From the NCBI GenBank assembly GCA_003194525.1, contig NBIV01000010.1, forward strand, positions 372,001-436,000: 64,000 nucleotides of DNA, in the 5' to 3' direction. Below the pieces are notes generated by a model. It was not told where the DNA came from. It saw nothing but the letters and a program-made list of their open reading frames with translations, and ran no database searches. The stretch comes from Gracilariopsis chorda (Eukaryota; Rhodophyta; Florideophyceae; Gracilariales; Gracilariaceae). A program made the position numbers and the translations under genes. Shown here piece by piece: positions 52,997 through 61,547 of this stretch (positions within the stretch are counted from its first letter, which is position 1; every line of letters begins with the position of its first letter).

Positions 52997-53431
52997 CGGT
53001 GACGTGGTACATTACTAACGTGTTTGAGATGTTGCTCCATAGCCGCCTGCAACTAACCCTTTACCTTGTCCATATGCCCTTCGCAGATCCCCACGAGTAC
53101 CGTACCATGATGGGCTGTGATTTGCCATGGGATGCATCTCATCGTTATCCGCTCCCTGTTGCAGCATGGCTGAGCTCAGAGGACCGCTCCTCGTGTACCG
53201 CAGCAGGCTGCGCACTGCGTACGCTCAGCATCTTCGTCACTGCCATCATGAACACGCGCACCCGCGGACGCGTTCGTTTCCTAGTCTCTTGGATGCCTAT
53301 AAAACGGGTGGGCGACTGAGTATCAGGGATCGGCTTCCGTCCAAACCAATCCAACGCGTGGTTCCATTCCCCGAAGCTCATATATCTCAACCCTTCGCCC
53401 ACGCAACACGTTTCTTCTTCGCGACTTTGCA

Positions 53432-55213
53432 ATGACCTCCGTCGTGAGGAGTATCTGCCTACTTTTGGCGTTCTGGTTTGCAAGCCTTGCATCTGCGTCG
53501 AGGCTTCATCGCGTTTCCAGCGCGTCAGGTTCGCCTACCATACTTCGAGGGCGCACGCTGATTTCGGCCGCCCCAGATGGTGTAGAGACCACGTCTAATA
53601 CCGCGTCCCTCGTGGTATCCAGCCCCCGACTGCTGGAGTTCTCCGTTGCTCTGAAGACAGACGCTGTTGTTTTTGATGAGCTTGCCGAAGACGGTATTCA
53701 GATTACCTCATGCAGTCGCGACGCAGTTGCTCGTAAGGCAACAGCTGAGCTCTCCGGTAGTAAGCTGGACGCCTCCGACTTTGCTCCTGGCACTGCATTT
53801 GTCATTGACGTTGACGATTGGGAGAAGCACTGTGCAGAAGTCCAACCTGTTGAGGGTGTGGACGAGGCTGATGATGCGCTGTTCTACATGATTGACACCG
53901 TTTCCGTGAACGAAAAACAGGTCTCTTTGAAGATGACCATTGTCTCTGGTTCCGAGGTTGCTCCCGAAGTTGACTTCAACATTAGCGAGGAGCCCGCGTT
54001 CGTCACCGCTCTTCCGGAGAAAGTTGTGTTTAACGACAGCCCGCTGTTCGCCACCACGACCTCTCTTCTGTCGACGTCCCGCAACTTGATGCTCAACGAC
54101 TCACTTGCAGTTGTTGCTCGTCCGACAATCTCTCACAAAACCAAAGTCAAGCTGTTTACCGGTGCTGTTTTGGAAGTAGATGCCTCTCTTTCGGCGAACG
54201 TAAACAAGTTCAAGGTCAAGCGGCTGTTTAAGACCGAAGTGCAATGGGAACAAAGTCTCAACGCTCGTCTCAATGCTCAGCTAACCGTGGACGCCAAGCT
54301 CAGCGGTGAAAGAAGTGGTGAGATTTTCAGGCGTCCGATTCCCAAGTTTGGGTTCTCCGCCAAGATTCCGTTTGTTGGTCGCATCCGAGCTGGTGCTTTC
54401 GGCAAGGTGGACTGGGTGGCCGACGTAGAGATTGGCGCTGCGCTCGAAGCAAGCATCCGGGTGTCGCACGAAACCAAGCAGCGTGTGACCGCCCGAATCA
54501 TTCCCCCACGTTTTGACTCGCGGAACGTGTTGCCTCCAAACGCTGGTAGCTCTGGCAGCTCCAGCTTCAAGTTTAAAGACGAGCTTAACGCGGAAGCAAG
54601 CATAGTTGGGTTCGTTGGTGTGCGTCCGGCTGTCGGTGTTGAACTGACTCTGGGCAAGAAGGGGATCGAGGGAAACATTGGTGCCAAGCTGGGTTTGGAG
54701 GCCGATACCCGCATCAAGAATCCGCCGTTTACGGCGTTTACCGGCAGCGGTTTGAAGATCGGGAAGTGCAGCAGTTGCCATCGGCTCCGCGGTGCTCTCA
54801 ATATCAAGGGCAAGGATCTTGGTGTGCAGTTGGTGAAGAATGGCCGTGTGGACAAGGAAAAGATTCTCGTTGGCGAGCTATTCGTGATTCGCCTCGGCAC
54901 CCTTTGCGCCCTTCCGGCCACCTGCCCAGCTGCGCCGTCGAACCCGCGCCCCTCACCTCGACCTTCGACTTGCCGCCGCTGCACTCGTGCGAAGAAATGC
55001 CCGAAGGGTATGTCATGCGTCTCTGGAAAGTGCATTCGCTTCCGCCAACCGGGTCAAACCTGCGGCGCATGCAGCCGATGCCGTAGCGGCATATGCAGTA
55101 GAGGCCGCTGCCTCCGTCGGCCGCGACCCCTCCCGCGACCCCTACCTGCTGTTCCCGGCGTTTCCAAGCCGACTCCGTTCAAACCAAGGATTATTCCAGT
55201 CCGTGCCCTCTAG
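53432..55213 (+). CDS. secreted protein with Cys-rich tail, right copy
   Basis: Differs from the left copy in one residue only, Arg for Lys at position 6 within the signal peptide. Same 593-residue layout: signal peptide, long beta-prone middle, 12 or more cysteines in the tail. The two genes are divergent, with their starts 3.8 kb apart across the palindrome centre. The reading frame is intact in both, and the one replacement is conservative, so both may be expressed. Confidence 0.75.
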   Translation: MTSVVRSICLLLAFWFASLASASRLHRVSSASGSPTILRGRTLISAAPDGVETTSNTASLVVSSPRLLEFSVALKTDAVVFDELAEDGIQITSCSRDAVARKATAELSGSKLDASDFAPGTAFVIDVDDWEKHCAEVQPVEGVDEADDALFYMIDTVSVNEKQVSLKMTIVSGSEVAPEVDFNISEEPAFVTALPEKVVFNDSPLFATTTSLLSTSRNLMLNDSLAVVARPTISHKTKVKLFTGAVLEVDASLSANVNKFKVKRLFKTEVQWEQSLNARLNAQLTVDAKLSGERSGEIFRRPIPKFGFSAKIPFVGRIRAGAFGKVDWVADVEIGAALEASIRVSHETKQRVTARIIPPRFDSRNVLPPNAGSSGSSSFKFKDELNAEASIVGFVGVRPAVGVELTLGKKGIEGNIGAKLGLEADTRIKNPPFTAFTGSGLKIGKCSSCHRLRGALNIKGKDLGVQLVKNGRVDKEKILVGELFVIRLGTLCALPATCPAAPSNPRPSPRPSTCRRCTRAKKCPKGMSCVSGKCIRFRQPGQTCGACSRCRSGICSRGRCLRRPRPLPRPLPAVPGVSKPTPFKPRIIPVRAL

Positions 55214-55843
55214 ATTGAGCGTGTAGTGAGGTAGTACCAAGCTTAGAGTAATGAAGTAACTGCGTAACTCCCTTTGGTAAAATATCGCAGTAAAACAGTC
55301 GCTGAGCAGGATCCTCGAGTCTCTCTTCAACGGAACTCTACTGAAGCATTTCAGTCCCGTTGGTGCATCTTGATTTCTTTCGGATAGAACAGCCGATGGT
55401 TGTGCGCAGGTGTATGTGTAAGAATGGCACATTCAAGTTTGCTTGAGTTCTCTAACGAGAGTAGATGTATCGCAGTTGAATAATGTATGTGTGTCTTAGA
55501 GGCGTGCGGTATCGTCATACCGATTCCGCAAGCGCCGTAACGGTTTTCCTACATACATTTCTTCTTTCTGCGTTGCATACGCACTTCAATTGCGAACTCC
55601 AGTTCGGGCACACAGCCTGTGCTTTTTGACAATTGAGCGGCTACAGCGATCTGTACGGCTTCAGTGTACAGGGATCGCGATAACTATTTCCAGAAAAGGG
55701 AGGGTTGGACAGAGGAGAGTTCGTCTTCGACCGCCACCACTTTGGACGAAGTTTGTCTCCGTCAATGCGAGGGGTGACATTTTATTCGAATGCCAGACTT
55801 GTAGACACAAGCACAGCGATTCATGCGCGACACATGGGTAAGC

Positions 55844-55854
55844 TACCGTTGGTA
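55844..55854 (-). promoter_or_regulatory. TACCAACGGTA motif, right arm
   Basis: Mirror copy of 47175-47185, upstream of the frameshifted gene on this arm. Confidence 0.4.
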
Positions 55855-56213
55855 ACCTCACAATGTCTCAAACTGACTATGTCGAAAGATATGCATTTGT
55901 GATTTCCTTGCCATCAACCTTTCTTCCACGCAATATAGAAGTTGTGAATTGGGAGTGTGGGACTTGTTGCGGTAACAACCTGAGAGCTCTTTACCGCTGA
56001 CACTCGCAGCGATTGACACGCAATAGAAAGGGTACGAGATTAGCACCACGGCATATGTGGAGCCTCTGTGTAGAGAATGCACTCAGAGATGTCAACCGTT
56101 GGCAGCATAAAAGCCGCGCCTCGGGCGGGCAGAATCTCAACTTCCAAGCACCACACACGTCTTGAGAGTTCATTCACGAAACTAGACTCTGTATCGGAAT
56201 TATAGAGACGCTT

Positions 56214-57034
56214 ATGATGACGGAATTCAACAGGGCGACCACCTTCCACCAAGAACCGGCTTTGGTTCTAAACGCAGGAAGAGCTCGTACGAGGAAGTTC
56301 TCACCGAGTTCTTTTCTTGCTCCCCTGAAGTCGTTCAAGAAGAAAATGGGGACCTTTGTCCGAAGACTGTGCGGCGGCAAGGAGAGAAAAGCGAATGACC
56401 GCATCGCACCGAGAAGAGCCTTAGTACACTGGGTAGAGACACCAGTTGTATTCGAAAGTGAGTTGAACGGCTATGATGGCGCTCACGTCTTGGAGGGAAT
56501 GAGTAATAAAACTCTTCTGCGAGCCCAACCAGGGCTGTTCCACATCAGCTTTTGGACACTCTACTGGACAAGGAGGAGGACACCGGCACTTGTGGCGATG
56601 GCCCTGCTGTCGTAGACGGGATGTCCATTAGCCCTTCCTTGAACCCAAACAGTTCTGTTCACATCACACACTTGGACGCTCTACTGGATGACCATGGCGA
56701 CAGCGGGACTCGTACCCGATTAAAGCACAGCAAATCGGACGCGGGAGAACTGAACCGTGACGAAAGCATCGACATGGTTCCGCGTAGCGTGCGGAGCAGG
56801 TTTCCATGTGAAGAGGAACCGCCCTGCGTTGAACCGGGGACGGTTTCCCAAATCATCGCAAAGTTCAACTCAGCGAGCAGCTTCGAGTTTGGACAAGCGT
56901 TTTCATTTGTCAAACAGAGGAGCCTGCTCCAATTGTCTCCTACAGCCCACTGTGTTATGAGTAAGATGAGTTCGTCGGCTGATAGAAGTCTGAGTCTGAC
57001 TCTCGCGAACGGATCTCAGATGGGTTGTCGCTGA
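56214..57034 (+). pseudogene. gene with internal tandem repeat and a one-base frameshift, right copy
   Basis: Same structure as the left copy: ATG at 56214, frame break near 56552 in the run GCTTTTGG, second frame to 57034. It differs by Thr for Ile close to the break. The identical missing base in both arms means that the break predates the last exchange between arms, or is tolerated through frameshifting or an unseen intron. Confidence 0.5.
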
Positions 57035-57488
57035 CGCAGTCTTCAGCTGTGCCAGAACAGAACGAGTCGTCCTGGAATCCGGGTATCTCTGACGTTTCTT
57101 CCTCTCGAAGAATTGATGGCCTAAGCAGTCTGTTGCAGGAGAAGAAACAGGTCGTGCGTGCTTTATTGTGGTAGAAAAAGTTGGCAATGAACGCACTGTG
57201 CAGTGACGGAGAGCGCAGAATTGAATCGTGAGGAAAGGAATCCTGCGGTCTTGACACCGAGAGCTATGTTTCCAGCTACGGCTGGGCACGAGCAGTATTC
57301 ACTGGCGCCCAACGCGGAAGGTCATGACGATGGAAGCGTGCGGTCGTTGAAGACGGCGCTGATGCGGTAGCTCCCGATATTCCAATCTTTGTTCACTCAT
57401 CACAGTCACAAGATCAGTCCGACGGCAGCGGAGAAATAATCACGCCTCATGTTCCGCGAGGTTTCTTATGTGATATGTACGCAGAGTC

Positions 57489-58140
57489 GGACGAGGGGCC
57501 AACGAACAGACAGACAGCAGGTGCGGTGTTTACCAACGTCAGCGGGGGTGGTGTGGATGTGCAACAGCGCCAAGGTAGTGAAATGCGTGCTGCCTTGAAT
57601 TCTGAAAGTTACTCAGGAGTCCAGTTGGCACATGCACGTCGTCTTCACGTGGGTTGACTTCTTTGCGAGAACGAGAAATCTTAGCTTAGCGAAATGAGTT
57701 CGCAGTCGTTTTTCGTGTCGGGACCAAAAGCGTGCAAGAGCCCATTGGCGAAGTGCAAGATTCTACTGTTGAAAAAGTAGTTCATGAGTCTAATCGGATT
57801 GTGAGAGAGTTGCGTGATTCAAGAAGAAGTTCATGGAAAGCGAATCCATTCCGAGAAGGTAGTTCTTCTTCGTTGTCGCAAGAAGCCGTTCCCAGTGTAA
57901 AAGTGTACGCAGTGTAAAAGAACATCAAGGAGAAGGAGCAGTTTGATCTCCGTCCTTTGATTCCAAGTGTGTGCGAAGGTCGAGTGAAGTGGCGAGAATG
58001 TACACTAGTTGCATATGCGCAAGGCAGAAGCTTCATTTCCACAATTCTGTTGCTATCCTTCTGGAGTTTATAGCTAGAACCGACGACCTCAGTAGCAAGA
58101 TATTTGAACTGCCCCGAAAAATACTGAACGGTAGAAGTGA
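57489..58140. other. right flank of the palindrome
   Basis: Only short frames with no recognisable product. Confidence 0.4.
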
Positions 58141-58261
58141 GATATGTGGCGAAAGGGTTAAGTTACCCAAGGCGATAGGGATAACTCCCAAGTAGGAGTG
58201 CCTATGTCCGGCTCTCGCCCAGCCAATGGGAGCGAGATACGAGAATTACCGACCTTTTTTT
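58141..58261 (+). ncRNA. candidate small structured RNA with T-run end
   Basis: Two consecutive hairpins, 58175-58205 (outer stem ATAGG/CCTAT, inner stem ACTCC/GGAGT) and 58214-58236 (CTCGC..CCC/GGG.GCGAG), are followed by seven T at 58255-58261, as in RNA polymerase III transcripts. It matches no small RNA family that I know. The start is not defined. Confidence 0.3.
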
Positions 58262-59010
58262 ATGCAAACGACAGGGCTCGTAAGCTCCATGCAAATCAAA
58301 TCTCAGCAATCTCAATACCTTTCATTTAGTTTGAAGCGCCAGCAGGGCACACGTCTCATGAGTTAAGTTAGTTCAGCGTCAGTCACACAACGCCGCGCAG
58401 AGGTCAACAACGCAAACCACACATCGCGCATCACGAAAAGCCGTCGAAAACGGCACATGTACAGTACTAACCTGACTGCACCAAGGTCTCATCTGCTTCC
58501 ACGGTGCGTTGCTGTACAAACGTTTGCATGAAGGAGCAGAGAAACGCGGGGGACTAACCCCTTCGAGTTATTGGCCAGGCTGGCATTGCAACAGCTCTTT
58601 CTCACGCCTGGTTGGAGCAAGTGCATCTGCTCTTTGCGTATCCGGTACTCGGTGAACGGCCGCGGTCCGGTAACTGTTATTCTTCGGTCACAGGGGAGGA
58701 CAACATGGACATGACCGCGATGCAATCTAGGTGTATGCGTTACCTCGACTGAAGCATGAGAGAACCTTGGGCAGGACTCACCTACAATCTGATGCGTGCC
58801 ATGCTTTCTACATCTCCAGCACCGTAGCTGCCCAGAAGCATCCAACCTATTGAATGTTAGAAAGCTACCAAACGGAGTACGTTTTGAGACCTTTTCCCTA
58901 TCGGGCGCCACCTTGGTTGCACGCAAGGCTTAGAAGATAAACAATGCCATCGTGTACAAGGGTATTATACTGTTTACACAACCGAACCAGCGCACACGTC
59001 AAGACAACGA
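58262..59010. other. intergenic region before ThrRS 3' end
   Basis: No gene seen; one minus-strand frame of 145 codons (58926-58489) lacks protein-like features. Confidence 0.4.
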
Positions 59011-61065
59011 TCACACTTCACTTGCAACGACATCAACAGCCTCAAACGCAGTGCCACGTTCAGCAGCAATTCGAATAGCTTCCAAAGTGCGATCCACAGA
59101 AACAACGCCCAAATCACCATCCTGTCTCGACCGAATGCTCAAAGTCCCAGAGCCAGTTTCCTTCTCCCCAACAATAGCGAGCAAAGGAACACGCTCTTGT
59201 TCTCCGTTGCGAACCATCTTTCCAAGCCGCTCACCCGATGCATCAACTTCAACTCTCAAGCCAGTGTCCTTGGCTCGCAACGCAACCTCTTCACAGTAAC
59301 GTCTCGCTTCGTCCGTAACCGGCAACAGCTTCAGTTGCACCGGCGCAAGCCACAGCGGGAACTCTCCCGCGTACGACTCCACCAAAATGCCAAAGAAACG
59401 CTCCACAGAGCCGAAAATAGCGCGATGAACCATGATAGGGCGCTTTCTCTCGCCATCACGATCCACATACTCGAGTTCAAAGCGCTGCGGAAGATTAAAG
59501 TCACATTGCACGGTAGAGCATTGCCAAAGTCGCCCAATAGCATCCTTGATGTTGACATCAATCTTGGGTCCGTAAAACGCGCCACCGCCCTCATCAATCG
59601 AATACTGCCAACCTTTTGTCTCCAGCGCCTCCTTCAACGCTTCTGTAGCCTTGTCCCAAATATCATCCGACCCAACGCTCTTCTCCGGGCGTGTAGACAG
59701 CATGATCTCGTACTGTGTAAACCCGAAACGACCGAGAATACTCTCGGTAAGGTCCAGGACGCGTCGAATCTCATCCGCCAGCTGGTCCGGCAAGCAAAAG
59801 ATATGAGCATCATCCTGGGTAAACCCGCGCACTCGCATGAGTCCGTGCAGCGTGCCACTTCGTTCATAGCGATACACGGTGCCCAATTCAGCCCAACGCA
59901 GCGGCAACTCGCGGTAACTCCGCAGTCCGTCCTTGAACACAAGACAGTGGAAAGGACAATTCATGGGCTTGAGTTGGTACTGTTCGTGTTCCACATCCAT
60001 CTGATCAAACATGCTCTCCTGGTAGAAATCAAAATGGCCCGACGTCTTCCACAAATCGACGTTCGCCACATGTGGGGTGTACAACAACTCGTAACCATTA
60101 TCCACGTGCCTCTTCTTCCAAAAGTGCTCAATAATGGTGCGAATTCGACTGCCCTTGGGGTGCCAGAAGACCAGACCGCCGCCCGCAGCTTCCTGAATGG
60201 TGAAAAGACCGAGTTTCGCGCCCAAGACGCGATGATCGCGACGCTTGGCCTCCTCCTTCAAGCGGAGATACTCTTGCAACTGGTCTGGAGTTTCCCAGGC
60301 GGTGCCGTAAATTCGTTGCAGCATAGCATTTTTCTCATCGCCTCTCCAGTACGCACCGGCGACCGTTTCCAAAGCCACAGCCTTTGGATTCAAATTGCCC
60401 GTGCGTTCAACGTGTGGGCCCGCACAAAGATCCCACCACTTGTCGCCAATATGATACACGGTGATGGGGTCACTAATATCATTGAGTATCTGCAGTTTAT
60501 AGGGCTCTTGAATGGTTTCAATGCGGGTTCGGGCATCGTCGCGCGAAATCTGCTCACGGCGCAAGGGGAGGTTTTGACGGATGATCTTATCCATTTCCTT
60601 TTTAATGCGCTTTAAATCGCGGTCCGTGAAAGGTTGAGAATGGTCAAAATCGTAGTAAAAGCCGTTCTGAATGCAGGGTCCTATGGTCACTTGCGCGCGC
60701 GGAAAGAGGCGTTGTACGGCCATGGCCAGCACGTGGGCGGCGGTATGACGCAGTCGAAACAGGTGCGGATTCGAGTGATTGGTGGGAAGGGACAGTGGCT
60801 GGGGGGGCGGTTGTATGTGAGGGCTTGGCGTGTCCTTTGCTGCGGAGGTCACGGACGCGACCAAGCTGGGTGCGGAGCGACGGAACGGAGGAGGCGCGAC
60901 AGAACGTGACAGCGCGAGTCGGCGGGGGGGAAGGGAAGAGCGCAGACGCGCGCGCAGGGGCGCGGCGGCCACGAAGAACAGGCGGGACGGAGGGGACATG
61001 GCGCGGAGAAGAAGCTCGCCGAGCTCCCGAGCGGCGCGAGGTCGGAACGATGGGAAAGCTGCCAT
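59011..61065 (-). CDS. threonyl-tRNA synthetase, organellar, cyanobacterial type
   Basis: 684 residues from the first in-frame ATG at 61065. The first 80-90 residues are Arg/Ser/Ala/Pro-rich without acids, as in plastid or mitochondrial leaders. The enzyme then starts directly with the editing domain (HTAAHVLAMA, H107 and H111; DLCAGPH, C214 and H218) and has no N-terminal TGS domain, a trait shared with cyanobacterial ThrRS, which suggests plastid descent. The class II core has MNCPFH (zinc Cys), YRYERSGTLHGLMRVRGF with TQDDAHIF (motif 2), and SVERFFGILVE (motif 3); the anticodon-binding domain occupies the last 100 residues. It charges organellar tRNA-Thr and removes mischarged serine. It diverges from the RelA/SpoT gene. 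Confidence 0.95.
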   Translation of the reverse strand: MAAFPSFRPRAARELGELLLRAMSPPSRLFFVAAAPLRARLRSSLPPRRLALSRSVAPPPFRRSAPSLVASVTSAAKDTPSPHIQPPPQPLSLPTNHSNPHLFRLRHTAAHVLAMAVQRLFPRAQVTIGPCIQNGFYYDFDHSQPFTDRDLKRIKKEMDKIIRQNLPLRREQISRDDARTRIETIQEPYKLQILNDISDPITVYHIGDKWWDLCAGPHVERTGNLNPKAVALETVAGAYWRGDEKNAMLQRIYGTAWETPDQLQEYLRLKEEAKRRDHRVLGAKLGLFTIQEAAGGGLVFWHPKGSRIRTIIEHFWKKRHVDNGYELLYTPHVANVDLWKTSGHFDFYQESMFDQMDVEHEQYQLKPMNCPFHCLVFKDGLRSYRELPLRWAELGTVYRYERSGTLHGLMRVRGFTQDDAHIFCLPDQLADEIRRVLDLTESILGRFGFTQYEIMLSTRPEKSVGSDDIWDKATEALKEALETKGWQYSIDEGGGAFYGPKIDVNIKDAIGRLWQCSTVQCDFNLPQRFELEYVDRDGERKRPIMVHRAIFGSVERFFGILVESYAGEFPLWLAPVQLKLLPVTDEARRYCEEVALRAKDTGLRVEVDASGERLGKMVRNGEQERVPLLAIVGEKETGSGTLSIRSRQDGDLGVVSVDRTLEAIRIAAERGTAFEAVDVVASEV

Positions 61066-61191
61066 GCGTGCGCGGGGACCGCAGTCACAGAGAGCTGTGT
61101 GGCCGCACAACAGCGCCACGCGTACAGGGCTGGCGGCCGCAGCAAGCACACGTCAGCAGAACGTCAGCAAGGACGTAAGGTGCTGGCTGCA

Positions 61192-61235
61192 TGCGCCGCT
61201 AACGCATGCGCCGCTAACGCATGCGCCGCTAAACG
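61192..61235 (+). repeat. 15-bp tandem repeat, three copies
   Basis: GCATGCGCCGCTAAC repeated, the last copy with one extra A. It lies in the shared upstream region of ThrRS and the RelA/SpoT homologue. Confidence 0.85.
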
Positions 61236-61509
61236 CATCCACCAGCTCAGCCAGCAAAACGGCCAGCGAGCACTGGCAATAGTTCCAGCTCAGCGCTACG
61301 CGCAAACGGCAGCGAGCACGTGCCACACAAAGCGCCCATCTTCCACCACTCGGACGCGCTCATACATAGTTGCTCCAAGCCCCCCCCCCCCCTATAACAC
61401 TCATCCCCCCCCCCTGACATCGGAAGCCCTCCACCACCACCTCCATCCACAACAACAACAAACAGCCCCTTCTCCCCCAATCTCATTCCCTCACCCACAA
61501 CACCCACTA

Positions 61510-61535
61510 CCCCCCCCCCCCCCCCCCCCCCCCCC
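61510..61535 (+). repeat. C26 homopolymer just before the RelA/SpoT start
   Basis: Twenty-six C residues ending 12 bases before the ATG. Its true length may differ because of sequencing limits. Confidence 0.85.
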
Positions 61536-61547
61536 TTCAACGCGCTC

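Larger units (their letters stand above)
51816..57488 (-). repeat. right arm of 11.9-kb palindrome
   Basis: Inverted copy of 45541-51213. Sequence beyond 57488 no longer matches the left flank. It keeps all features of the left arm in mirror order. Confidence 0.95.
61066..61547. promoter_or_regulatory. divergent intergenic region, ThrRS and RelA/SpoT genes
   Basis: 482 bases between two start codons pointing apart, so both promoters lie here. It contains three copies of the 15-mer GCATGCGCCGCTAAC (61192-61235, the last imperfect), and C runs at 61380-61392, 61405-61414 and 61510-61535. No TATA box stands out. Confidence 0.6.

Noticed and set aside
59197-60615. 472-codon frame opposite to ThrRS
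   Set aside because: It is the mirror of a strongly conserved synthetase coding region; codon-bias shadow.
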